A DNA stretch of 64,000 bases from Perlucidibaca sp. (GTDB lineage Bacteria; Pseudomonadota; Gammaproteobacteria; Pseudomonadales; Moraxellaceae): NCBI GenBank assembly GCA_023265995.1, contig JAHFSA010000001.1:434001-498000 (forward strand), written 5' to 3'. Positions 9,973 to 17,731 of this stretch are shown one piece after another (the first letter of the stretch is position 1; each line of letters begins with the position of its first letter). A program made the translations under genes and the position numbers. The notes beneath the pieces are model-generated. The model was not told the origin of the DNA. It ran no database searches and saw only the letters and a list, made by a program, of their open reading frames with translations.

Positions 9973-10509
9973 TCAGGGCGCGCCGTGGAAAAGATCCAGG
10001 CCGCCCGCCTCGTGCGCCAGCAACCAATGCTTGCGCGCGATGCCGCCGCCATAGCCGGTGAGCGCGCCGGTGCTGCCCACCACGCGATGGCAGGGCACGG
10101 CGAGACTGATCGGGTTGAGCGAGTTCGCCAGCCCGACCGCACGTGCCGCACCCGGCTTGCCGATGCGGGCCGCGATATCCCCGTAGCTGCGTGTCTCTCC
10201 CGCCGGAATCTCGCGCAGCGCCGCCCAGACCTGCTGCTGGAAAGGCGTGCCGCCGCCATTCACCGGCACCGCCTCAAGAGCGGCAAGATCGCCCGCGAAA
10301 TAGGCGCGCACCGCAGCGTCGAAATGCCCTTCCCCCTCGACCTCCGTCAACGCGACATCCGACCCGAAGCGCTGGCGCAGCAGGCGCATGAGCCTCTCCT
10401 CCGGCGCCCCGAACTCAAGCGCCACCAGACTGTGCTGATCGGTGACAATGAGCACGGATCCGACAGGCTCCGGCATGGCAATCCGGGACAGTTGCAGCGA
10501 CATGTTCAC
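9973..10509 (-). CDS. ogt: Methylated-DNA--protein-cysteine S-methyltransferase
   Basis: This suicide repair protein transfers methyl groups from O6-methylguanine to its own cysteine. The 178-residue protein has the active-site PCHRV (LAVPCHRVVG), the helix-turn-helix preceding it (GDIAARIGKPGAARAVG) and the typical C-terminal TGYGGG segment. It lacks the Ada regulatory domain, so it is Ogt-like. The start could be at 10509 or at the second Met, 6 bp inward. It stands alone between ychF (convergent) and the TetR gene (divergent). Confidence 0.94.
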   Translation of the reverse strand: MNMSLQLSRIAMPEPVGSVLIVTDQHSLVALEFGAPEERLMRLLRQRFGSDVALTEVEGEGHFDAAVRAYFAGDLAALEAVPVNGGGTPFQQQVWAALREIPAGETRSYGDIAARIGKPGAARAVGLANSLNPISLAVPCHRVVGSTGALTGYGGGIARKHWLLAHEAGGLDLFHGAP

Positions 10510-10575
10510 TCCTCATATCGGGCCAGAGCATAGTGCCTGGCGAGCGGGCATCTAGAGTACCCTGAGCACGTCCAC

Positions 10576-10612
10576 TTGCAGTGATTCCTACCATAAGGTA
10601 TAAAATTCCTAC
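10576..10612 (+). promoter_or_regulatory. Promoter with directly repeated octamers before the TetR gene
   Basis: TTGCAG (10576-10581), a 17-bp spacer and TATAAA (10599-10604) form a good sigma70 promoter. The predicted start of transcription falls at about 10611, almost on the ATG at 10613, so the mRNA would be nearly leaderless. The octamer ATTCCTAC occurs at 10584-10591 and again at 10605-10612, 21 bp apart (two helical turns), flanking the -10 box. TACC-ATAA-GGTA lies between them. This looks like an autoregulatory operator. Confidence 0.6.
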
Positions 10613-11245
10613 ATGAGCGTACAAACTACTGCCAAGGCTCGTACCCGTGCCGCCCACCTGGGCCCGGAACGACGCCGCCCTCAGGTGCTGGATGCCGCGC
10701 TGGCACTGGCATCGGAGCAAGGCATGCGCCACGTCTCCATGGAGGCCGTGGCGGCCCGCCTGCAGGTCACCAAGCCGGTGGTGTACTCCTGCTTCGCCTC
10801 GCGCGAGGAGTTGCTCACCACCCTGCTGGAACGCGAAGAACAGCGACTGCTGGCTGGCGTGATGTCGGCCCTGCCGTCGCAGCTCGACATGAGCAACCCG
10901 CGCCAGATGATGATCGCGGGCTTCCAGGCCCTGCTCCAAGTTGCCTCGGCGCACAGGGAATCGTGGCGGCTGGTGTTCGCAGCCGACCCCGACCCGGGCA
11001 TTGCCGACCGCTACGGTCAGGCGCGCCGGTTCGTGGCCAGGCGCGTGGCCGAGCTCATGGCTCCCGGGCTGATGGCTGCGGGAGTGAAGGATATCGACCG
11101 CAAGCTGCCGGTGCTGGTCGAGCTGTTCATGTCCATCGGTGATGGCTCGGTGCGCGCCCTGATACAGGAACAGGCGCACTGGAGCCCTGCCGAGCTGGGC
11201 GAATTCGTCGGAGAGCTGACTTTCGGAGCGCTGAGCAAGGCGTGA
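10613..11245 (+). CDS. TetR/AcrR-family transcriptional regulator
   Basis: This 210-residue one-domain repressor has a helix-turn-helix at about residues 25-70 (VLDAALALASEQG, MEAVAARLQVTKPVVYSCF) and a helical ligand domain. No known subfamily is recognised. It lies 46 bp before the MpaB-type oxygenase in the same direction, so it probably controls that gene and itself. There is essentially no 5' leader between the predicted promoter and the ATG. A later in-frame start is possible but would cut into the N-terminal arm. Confidence 0.9.
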   Translation: MSVQTTAKARTRAAHLGPERRRPQVLDAALALASEQGMRHVSMEAVAARLQVTKPVVYSCFASREELLTTLLEREEQRLLAGVMSALPSQLDMSNPRQMMIAGFQALLQVASAHRESWRLVFAADPDPGIADRYGQARRFVARRVAELMAPGLMAAGVKDIDRKLPVLVELFMSIGDGSVRALIQEQAHWSPAELGEFVGELTFGALSKA

Positions 11246-11291
11246 CACCGGAGCAGTATCCGGCCTCTACAGAAGCAAGAGAGGAAACTGC

Positions 11292-12260
11292 ATGACTGCG
11301 CCGTCGGAAGCCACCCTGGCTCACCAATTTGCCATCAACAACCGCCCGCGCGAAGACTGGGGCCTGTTCGGACCGGAGTCGCCGACCTGGCGTGTCTGGA
11401 GCTCGCCGACCGCGCTCATGGCCTTCCAGCGCTCCATCGTGGTGGAGAGCTTCGATCCCGCCCTTGCCGCTGCAGTCGAACATCAGAACGGCGTGCGCTA
11501 CCGCCCGGCGACCCGCTTCGATCGCACCATCCAGTACTTCCTGACCGTGGCCTGCGGTGACTCGCGCGCCGCCATCGAGGTCTCCGAGATCCTCATGCGC
11601 GTGCATGCCAATGCCACCGGCATCGAGCCCATCACCGGACAGCGCTACAGCGCCAACGACCCGGCATCACAGCTCTGGATCCATGTCACCGGCTGGCACT
11701 CCAATCTGATCTGCTACGAGCGCTTCGGCCCCGGCCCGCTGTCGGCCGAAGATGAAAAGCGCTACTGGGCCGACTGCGTCACCGCCGCCGAACTGCAGAC
11801 CTGCAGCCCGTCCGACGTGCCGCGCTCGCGCAAGGAAGTCCATGAGTATTACGAAACCATGCGCCCGCGCCTGTGCATGTCAGAGCACTCCCGCAGGCTG
11901 ATCCACTACTTCCTGCACACACCGCGTGAAGTCGGCGGCGCCGGCCTGTGGGCAGGCAGCAACCTGATGTCCGCTGCCGTCATTTCGACGATTCCGAAGT
12001 GGATGCGCGAACTCGGTGGCTTTGACCAGTCAAGCCTTGTGGATGCCGCCATCCAGCCCGTCGGCAAGCTCGCCGCACGCGTGGCCCGCCACCCCGTACC
12101 GGCCCGTCTCGCCATCCGCATGATGGCGCCTTCGGCGCTGCCCGTGTTCGATCAGGTGCAGAACATGGATCAGCCGCTGCGCAATGAAGTGCTGACGCCT
12201 GCGGAAGCCCGCAAGCGTTTCGGCAAGCGCGCCCAGCTGGCAGGTCTGCATGCGGGCTGA
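11292..12260 (+). CDS. MpaB/Lcp-type oxygenase family protein (DUF2236)
   Basis: The 322-residue protein resembles the DUF2236 family, which includes fungal MpaB and the latex-clearing (rubber) oxygenase Lcp. Members are haem-dependent oxygenases where studied. Family-like segments are the N-terminal AFQRSIVVESFDPALAAAV, RVHANATGIEPITGQRY and the WIHVTGWHSN region with two histidines. No signal peptide is evident, so it is likely cytoplasmic. It follows the TetR gene and has a clear GAGAGGAA ribosome-binding site. The substrate is unknown; oxidative cleavage of an unsaturated chain is inferred from the family only. Confidence 0.82.
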   Translation: MTAPSEATLAHQFAINNRPREDWGLFGPESPTWRVWSSPTALMAFQRSIVVESFDPALAAAVEHQNGVRYRPATRFDRTIQYFLTVACGDSRAAIEVSEILMRVHANATGIEPITGQRYSANDPASQLWIHVTGWHSNLICYERFGPGPLSAEDEKRYWADCVTAAELQTCSPSDVPRSRKEVHEYYETMRPRLCMSEHSRRLIHYFLHTPREVGGAGLWAGSNLMSAAVISTIPKWMRELGGFDQSSLVDAAIQPVGKLAARVARHPVPARLAIRMMAPSALPVFDQVQNMDQPLRNEVLTPAEARKRFGKRAQLAGLHAG

Positions 12261-12348
12261 GTCGCCCTAAGGTAGAGGTGAGGCATGGAGGCCGGCGTCA
12301 GCTTGTCTCCATGCTTCCACCACCCTTGCTCCGGACACTGCGCCCCGG

Positions 12349-13716
12349 TCAGGCAAACAGCCCGAGATGACCGAGGTCGAAATTGCCGCTGTAGGGCAGC
12401 ACCGTGGTCATGTCGCCACTGCCAATGCCCATCCAGGTGGCCAGCTCGGCCGCCAGCTGATCCACCGAGGTGGTCGGCAGCAGACGGCCCTGACCAACGT
12501 CATCCGGGCCATTCACCGACACCTCCGGCAACTGCCCCCAGAAACGTCCGCCCTGAACGCTGCCACCCATGACGAAATGGTGTCCGCCCCAGCCGTGATC
12601 CGAGCCATTGCCATTGACCGTCAACGTGCGCCCGAAATCGGAAGCCGTGAACGTCGTCACCTGGCTGCTGACGCCCAGCTCTGCCGTGGCGGCATGAAAG
12701 GCGCTGAGGGCATCGGCCAGCTGCGCCAGCAGCTCCGGATGCTTGCTCGCGAGATAGGCATGCTGGTCAAAGCCCCCCAGGGAAACGTAGAAAACCTGTC
12801 GCTTCATGCCCAGGATGTCGCGCGCGGCGATCATGCGAGCCACCATCTTGAGCTGTGCCGCCAGAGGACTTTCCTCCGGAAATGACGTCGCCACCGAGGC
12901 GCTCTGCAAGGCATGCTCAAGCAGCGTATTGGACGAAATGCCACGGCGCATGACCGTGCTGTGAGCATTCTCCAGCACGTGCGCATAGTTGCCGGCCACC
13001 AGACCGGCCAGCGCGTCACTGCAGGCCTGCGAGCCATAGAGCGGCACACGCGTCGCCCACAAGGGCACGGGGCCGCCCGGAGCCACCTGAAACTGCGATG
13101 CGGTCTTGCCGGCCAGATAGACCGCGTTGCCGCTGACCGAGACCCCGGTAAAGGCCGAACCGCCATTACCTGAGAGCATGAGATCAGCCATGCGCCCGCC
13201 CCAGCCGGACGAACGCCCCTCCGGCGACGAAGCCTGCCATGAGCCCTGCTGGTCGATGTGCGAGAAAAGCTTGGCCGGCAGCGGCACGGATTGCGCCGTG
13301 TACTGGCTTTTGCTGGTCGGCACGATAAGCGAGCCGACATTGAGCAGGACACCCAGGTCGCCACTGTCGAACAGCGGCTTCAATGGTGCCAGCTCCGGTG
13401 CCAGCGCCAGCTGACGGGCATCCGGCAAGGCCACGCCGGGAGTCAGAGGCAGCAGGCTGTCGCGCGGACGCGCCAGTGCCTGACGAATACCGGCATAGCG
13501 GTCGTAGCTGACCTGATCGTATGGAATCACCGTATTGCCATGGTCATTGCCGCCATCGAGGAAGACACAGACCAGCGCCTTGTAATCTCCGCCGGTTGCT
13601 GCCGACGCCTCTCCGATCGCGGCAAGATTGAGCGCCCAGGGCATGGCCGAACCGAGCACGCCCAAGGCCGAGCTGCGCCGGATGAACTCACGACGCGTCA
13701 GGTCATGCTTGATCAC
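12349..13716 (-). CDS. DUF1501 family secreted protein with Tat-like signal
   Basis: The 455-residue DUF1501 protein belongs to a sulfatase/alkaline-phosphatase-like fold family of unknown role. The N-terminus TRREFIRRSSALGVLG followed by a hydrophobic stretch and ASA is Tat-signal-like, indicating periplasmic or exported location. Family landmarks are VCVFLDGGNDHGNTVIP and SDFGRTLTVNGNGSDHGWGG near the C-terminus. It begins 9 bp after the stop of the DUF1800 gene. DUF1800-DUF1501 pairs are widespread, and no enzymatic function is proven for this pair. Confidence 0.88.
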   Translation of the reverse strand: MIKHDLTRREFIRRSSALGVLGSAMPWALNLAAIGEASAATGGDYKALVCVFLDGGNDHGNTVIPYDQVSYDRYAGIRQALARPRDSLLPLTPGVALPDARQLALAPELAPLKPLFDSGDLGVLLNVGSLIVPTSKSQYTAQSVPLPAKLFSHIDQQGSWQASSPEGRSSGWGGRMADLMLSGNGGSAFTGVSVSGNAVYLAGKTASQFQVAPGGPVPLWATRVPLYGSQACSDALAGLVAGNYAHVLENAHSTVMRRGISSNTLLEHALQSASVATSFPEESPLAAQLKMVARMIAARDILGMKRQVFYVSLGGFDQHAYLASKHPELLAQLADALSAFHAATAELGVSSQVTTFTASDFGRTLTVNGNGSDHGWGGHHFVMGGSVQGGRFWGQLPEVSVNGPDDVGQGRLLPTTSVDQLAAELATWMGIGSGDMTTVLPYSGNFDLGHLGLFA

Positions 13717-13725
13717 GACACCCCC

Positions 13726-15363
13726 TCACTTGAGCACCAGATACTCGGGTGCCGCCATGGTCATGAAGACCGAGGCACAGACCCTGTTGAACTTGTCGGC
13801 AGCCGTGGCCGACGGCATGGTTGCGATCGCAGTCACCAAACTGCTTACCGTGGTCGCGCTCAGCTGCCTGGCAGCCAGCAGCAGATTGCAGCGATCGACC
13901 AGCTGGCCGGCATCGGCCGCCAGCGCCAGCTCGCGACTGTAATCAGCCTTCACGTCATCGGCGCCGTCGTGAATGACGTACTGCATGATGTTGAGATAGG
14001 CCAGCACGCTGGCCTCGTGGGTGATCTGCATTTCCGGCGCCACCAGCCCCTGCTGCGGCAGCACCGACGCCGACGGCACGAAGTCCGGGCGGAAGAAGTT
14101 GAATACCGACCTGGACCGCAGCGGGCTTTGTGCCAGTCGGGTCGCCGGGTCGCTGGTATCACTGAGACCCCAGTTGCCGCTGGGCGAAGAGGCAGCGAAG
14201 GTACGCGCCCACTGCACCATGCGCACCATGGGCTCGCGCAGCTTGCCCTGGGTCGTGGTCACGGATGGAGTGCGCGCCTCGCTGTCGAGCAGGACAGCCT
14301 TGATCACCGCCTGCAGGTCGCCGCGCTCGCCCTTCCCGTTGTCATCGAAAGCAGCCGCGACACGGCTGACATAGGCCGCACCGGGATTGCTGGTGACCAG
14401 CCGCTGAATAAGTTGACGCCCAATGAAGGGGCCCACATTGGCATGCCCGAAGAGCGTGTCCAGCGCGATCTTGAGCGCCGTGGTTCCCGGGGTGCCGGCA
14501 GGCACGGTCACGCCCAGGAAGCTCTTGTCCGAAGGCGAATGCGCGGAGGCATTGAACACCATGGGTGTCCGGGCCACTTCGATGGAGCCATTGATATCGA
14601 CCATGTCCCAGCCGGTAAAAACCTTGGCCAGCCCCATGACAGACGCCTGATCATAGCTTTCAACCGGCTGGCCCTGCGCATCCGTCCTGTTGCTGCCGTC
14701 GGCATTGAGTCGATAGAGCCCTATGCTGAAGAGCTGCATGATTTCGCGGGCATAGTTCTCGTCAGGCATCCGCCCGGTGGCAGGATCCTCGGCACGATTG
14801 CCCATCATGCTCAGGTAGATGCCCATGGCCGGAGACAGCGTGACCGCCTCCAGCAAATCACGGAAGTTGCCGAAGCAGCGGGCCTCCAGCATGTCGAGAT
14901 AGCCGGCGCAGACAAAGGCATTGAATGGCACCGGCAGACCCGCCGGAGATACCACGAAGATTTCCGAGAGCGCCAGCACCATGCGCTGACGCAGAACATC
15001 GGGGGAGCTCATCAGCTTGCGCCAGAGCGTCGCATCCAGGCCCTGGGTGCTGAACATCAGCTCCTGGGTCAGATAGCCCTTGTCCTTCAGCCAGTCGAAA
15101 TGCGACTGCAGGCCGACCTGGGTGAACTGATGATCGAGCCAGCCTTCATAGCCCAGAGACTGCACATCCGCGATGGCAGCATCATTGCCGCCCCAGGCAG
15201 CCTGGGACAGGAAACGTGAAGCAGAAGCAGCGGCAATTGTCGTGCTCACACCAGATGTTTCTGTCGATATCGAACCAGATGTTGAACCACCACCGCCGCC
15301 ACATGCGGTCAACGCGGCACTGGCAACCGCCAGAGTGGCGGTCACCTGCAGACTATCATGCAT
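13726..15363 (-). CDS. DUF1800 family lipoprotein
   Basis: The 545-residue DUF1800 protein has the family core (NYAREIMQLFSIGLYRLN, FTGWDM, a later HANVGPFIGRQLIQRLV segment). The start at 15363 gives a short lipoprotein-like signal, AVASAALTAC, followed by a Gly-rich linker, but the n-region MHDSLQ carries no Lys or Arg, which is unusual. Eight bases overlap a small upstream ORF whose C-terminus is basic. It is the partner of the DUF1501 gene downstream. It is probably exported and its function is unknown. Confidence 0.85.
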   Translation of the reverse strand: MHDSLQVTATLAVASAALTACGGGGGSTSGSISTETSGVSTTIAAASASRFLSQAAWGGNDAAIADVQSLGYEGWLDHQFTQVGLQSHFDWLKDKGYLTQELMFSTQGLDATLWRKLMSSPDVLRQRMVLALSEIFVVSPAGLPVPFNAFVCAGYLDMLEARCFGNFRDLLEAVTLSPAMGIYLSMMGNRAEDPATGRMPDENYAREIMQLFSIGLYRLNADGSNRTDAQGQPVESYDQASVMGLAKVFTGWDMVDINGSIEVARTPMVFNASAHSPSDKSFLGVTVPAGTPGTTALKIALDTLFGHANVGPFIGRQLIQRLVTSNPGAAYVSRVAAAFDDNGKGERGDLQAVIKAVLLDSEARTPSVTTTQGKLREPMVRMVQWARTFAASSPSGNWGLSDTSDPATRLAQSPLRSRSVFNFFRPDFVPSASVLPQQGLVAPEMQITHEASVLAYLNIMQYVIHDGADDVKADYSRELALAADAGQLVDRCNLLLAARQLSATTVSSLVTAIATMPSATAADKFNRVCASVFMTMAAPEYLVLK

Positions 15364-15514
15364 ACATCGCCTCGCGTGGAGCCTTCTTCACCGACTGCTG
15401 ACGAGTCGGCTGCAACGCTTCCTGGGGCTGCCATTGCGGAGGATTGTTGGGCGGCAGCATGCGCCGGGGCGGTTGGATATCTGCAGCGAGCATTTCGGAT
15501 TCTGGTATGTACAT
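15356..15514 (-). CDS. Possible 52-residue proline-rich small protein upstream of DUF1800
   Basis: An ATG at 15514 preceded by GAGG (8-nt spacing) opens a 52-codon frame. It is rich in Pro and Gln (RRMLPPNNPPQWQPQ) and ends in a basic stretch (SVKKAPREAMYA). The frame ends inside the first codons of the DUF1800 gene, so the two would be translationally coupled. Third-position GC is clearly lower than in neighbouring genes, which weakens the case. It could instead be the true N-terminus of the DUF1800 protein if a frameshift is present. I do not recognise a family. Confidence 0.35.
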   Translation of the reverse strand: MYIPESEMLAADIQPPRRMLPPNNPPQWQPQEALQPTRQQSVKKAPREAMYA

Positions 15515-15852
15515 GACGTGATCCTCGCAAGCCATCTGGTCTTGCAAGGCCGCTCCTGTGGAGCGTTGCGGCGGGCGCCGGTAGAGTATCCCGACGCGAT
15601 CGGGGCGGCCCTTGCCATGACTTGAAACTAGCAAGAGGGCCGCGGGCCGGCTGTCGGACTCCTGTTCCGATTTGCTATTTCACCACGTGTTGCGCAGTGA
15701 AACGTTGGGAAATACCGTGCTTTTGTGAACAGATGACTGTCTGTGTAAAGCGCTTGCGGCAACAGTCGACAGGAACACGGTCAGGCAGACACAACTCGCG
15801 CCTGAAATCCTTGACAGTGCGGGGGCCGAAAATTAAGATTCGCGGCCTGTTT
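15515..15852 (+). other. Gene-free spacer between the DUF1800 cluster and tRNA-Met
   Basis: No convincing gene is seen in this stretch. It is more AT-rich from about 15650 to 15780. It holds an inverted repeat, TTTCAC (15678-15683) and GTGAAA (15697-15702), with a 13-bp spacer, and a second small one, ACAGA/TCTGT, near 15733. Either could be an operator for the leftward cluster. The tRNA promoter occupies its right end. Confidence 0.5.
15811..15839 (+). promoter_or_regulatory. Sigma70 promoter of tRNA-Met
   Basis: A consensus TTGACA (15811-15816), a 17-bp spacer and TAAGAT (15834-15839) lie 13 bp before the tRNA. The GC-rich stretch TCGCGG after the -10 box is typical of stringently controlled stable-RNA promoters. 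Confidence 0.8.
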
Positions 15853-15929
15853 GGCTACGTAGCTCAGTCGGTTAGAGCACAGCACTCATAATGCTGGGGT
15901 CGCAGGTTCAAGTCCAGCCGTAGCCACCA
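15853..15929 (+). tRNA. tRNA-Met (elongator, anticodon CAU)
   Basis: Acceptor GGCTACG pairs with CGTAGCC. The anticodon stem CAGCA/TGCTG closes loop CTCATAA, giving CAT. ACCA is encoded at 15926-15929. The normal 1-72 pair and the close match to elongator tRNA-Met sequence exclude the initiator. It has its own promoter and terminator and is therefore a single-gene unit. Confidence 0.96.
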
Positions 15930-15950
15930 CATCTCGCAGTCATGCGATCA

Positions 15951-15986
15951 CGAAAGGCCAGCCCGCAAAGCTGGCCTTTCGCTTTT
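15951..15986 (+). terminator. Intrinsic terminator after tRNA-Met
   Basis: A perfect 12-bp stem CGAAAGGCCAGC/GCTGGCCTTTCG with a 7-nt loop is followed by CTTTT. Confidence 0.88.
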
Positions 15987-16041
15987 CCGCAGCACCCGGT
16001 TTCCGCACAGCCGCAGGCCTGCCGGCCAGAGCAGCAGGCAA

Positions 16042-17025
16042 TCACTCGAGGTTGTCGGAGCACTCGGCAGCGGCCGGCTCGATCTTGCAGCGCACCCGCT
16101 TCAGCAGGTTCATCATGCGGGCATCGTAGATCCCGTCCCTGGTCAGCTGGATACGCGCCTCGCGCATCATCAGCACGTACTTGCTCTGGTCGCTGGGCGC
16201 CAGATCCAGCCAGTACTTGGCCGGAATATCGGCCTCGGCCTGCTGGATGGTGCGCTCCGCCAGATCGAGCTGGGTCACGACGTACTGCCGCGACTTCTGG
16301 CCGAAGCCGGCCGGGAACCTGTCAGGGCGGATGATCAGGTTGCCGGTCATCTGGATCAGGGGAAAGCGGTATACCGCGCCCGTGCTGCCCAGCCCCTTGT
16401 ACATCTCGAACGGCCTGTAGACGATGCCCGGCGCCACCACGATGTCGACCTGGCCATTGTTGAACTTGGCGGTGAAATTGGTGATGTCGGAAGACACCGG
16501 CTGGGCACCCAGCTGCTGCACCATGCGCGCCTGCGACTTGTCGAAGTCGAGCACGGCGATCTTCTTGCCGGCAGCCTTCTCGATGGAATTGATGTTGCGG
16601 TCGCGGACAAAGACATAGGCCGCGCCCAGAGGAATGATGCCGGCGATCTCGTAAGCGCCCTTCTTCATGCCCGCCTCGCTCTGCGGACTGGACAGCACCT
16701 GGATGACCGTACGCAGATGCTGATAGGACGGCACCGCACCTATCGAGTCGATACTGCCAACATACGGGTTGAATGACCTGCCGCGCAGACCGGTCAGGGC
16801 CACGCCATCGCACTGCCCGGCCTTGAAGTCCTCGGACGCCACACGCTCGTCGGTATAGGCCTTGAGGTCGAGATTGCCACCCCAGGCCTTGGCGGCCAGG
16901 GCATAGTCCTTGACCAGGGCATAGATCCCGCCCTGCGCCCCTATGGGGTCGTAGACACAGAACTTCTGAGCCTGGGCGGCGGGCGCCACGACCAGCGCCA
17001 GCGCCAGCACAGAGGACTTGTTCAT
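16042..17025 (-). CDS. AdeT1/2-like periplasmic solute-binding protein
   Basis: The 327-residue protein has a cleavable signal peptide (hydrophobic ALALVVAPAAQAQ) and a TRAP/TAXI-like binding-protein body. Segments such as FCVYDPIGAQGGIYALVKDY and SEDFKAGQCDGVALTGLRGR fit the AdeT1/AdeT2 family described in Acinetobacter. Those proteins were named as efflux components, but the sequence is that of a solute receptor. No transporter membrane genes are next to it. It is convergent with tRNA-Met. The ligand is unknown. Confidence 0.78.
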   Translation of the reverse strand: MNKSSVLALALVVAPAAQAQKFCVYDPIGAQGGIYALVKDYALAAKAWGGNLDLKAYTDERVASEDFKAGQCDGVALTGLRGRSFNPYVGSIDSIGAVPSYQHLRTVIQVLSSPQSEAGMKKGAYEIAGIIPLGAAYVFVRDRNINSIEKAAGKKIAVLDFDKSQARMVQQLGAQPVSSDITNFTAKFNNGQVDIVVAPGIVYRPFEMYKGLGSTGAVYRFPLIQMTGNLIIRPDRFPAGFGQKSRQYVVTQLDLAERTIQQAEADIPAKYWLDLAPSDQSKYVLMMREARIQLTRDGIYDARMMNLLKRVRCKIEPAAAECSDNLE

Positions 17026-17154
17026 GCTCTCATCCTGTCGATTTCATGATGGCAGTCCATCCGGCTGCCATGGTGCGGGACACTATTTCACACTGTGCTC
17101 GTCGACAGAAGAGCGTGACCATCCGGTCATGATGTCCGCCAGCTGCGGACAAGC

Positions 17155-17182
17155 AAAAAAAAGGGGCGGCTTGCGCCGCCCC
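17155..17182 (-). terminator. Intrinsic terminator of the phasin-like gene
   Basis: On the minus strand GGGGCGGC-GCAA-GCCGCCCC is followed by eight Ts. It lies 32 bp after the stop of the 17215-17616 gene. Confidence 0.9.
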
Positions 17183-17214
17183 AAGAGGGTACTACGTGTT
17201 CAGTTTACGCGGGA

Positions 17215-17616
17215 TCAAGCAGCGCGCTGTTCGCCCTTGGCGACCAGTTCGGCGAACAGCTTCTGGACTTCGGCCAGCAGCTTTTCGACTTCGGCCTTGG
17301 CGTCAACAGCCAGGACCTTGCCCTTCAGTTCCAGAGCCAGAGCCTTCAGCTCTTCAGCCTTGGCCTTGAGGTCGATGGCCTGCAGCTTTTCAGCTTCAGC
17401 CTTGACGTCGACAGCCTGCAGCTTGCCCTTGAGTTCGAGGGCCTTGGCCTTCAGTTCTTCAGCCTTGGCGTTGAAGTCGACAGCCTGCAGCTTCTCGCCT
17501 TCAACCTTCAGCACTTCGACCAGACCCAGGCCAGCCAGCAGAGCCTGACGGCCTGCGTTCTTGGCGCGCACAACGACGTCCTGCTGAGCAGCGACGAGAT
17601 TCTTCAGTTCACCCAT
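17215..17616 (-). CDS. Phasin-like coiled-coil repeat protein
   Basis: The 133-residue protein is Ala/Lys/Glu/Leu-rich and has no Cys or Trp. After a phasin-like N-terminus (NAGRQALLAGLGLVEVLKVEGEKL, split here as NAGRQALLAG and LGLVEVLK) it consists of two 35-residue repeats. Each repeat is LQAxDxxAKAEELKAxALELKGK plus a 12-residue xLAVDxKAEaEK unit. The pattern predicts one long amphipathic helix. Phasins coat polyhydroxyalkanoate granules, and a role on granules or membranes is inference because no PHA genes are in the window. It has a strong ribosome-binding site, its own terminator and a palindromic site upstream. Confidence 0.7.
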   Translation of the reverse strand: MGELKNLVAAQQDVVVRAKNAGRQALLAGLGLVEVLKVEGEKLQAVDFNAKAEELKAKALELKGKLQAVDVKAEAEKLQAIDLKAKAEELKALALELKGKVLAVDAKAEVEKLLAEVQKLFAELVAKGEQRAA

Positions 17617-17731
17617 TTGCGATCTCCTAGAGACAGTTGGTAGTCAATGGATGCTCTTGCCGGCAAGACCAGCAAGTAATGCTTGCATCCTTGGACGCCA
17701 TATTAGGGAGATCAAAAAAGGAACAGCGGAG

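Noticed and set aside
13258-15219. 653-codon open frame on the plus strand, antisense to the DUF1501/DUF1800 genes
   Set aside because: It is a by-product of high third-position GC in the real genes. The product is His/Arg/Gln-rich with no family features and spans two genes.
15622-15891. 89-codon frame before and inside tRNA-Met
   Set aside because: It runs through the tRNA promoter and into the tRNA gene, with no ribosome-binding site.
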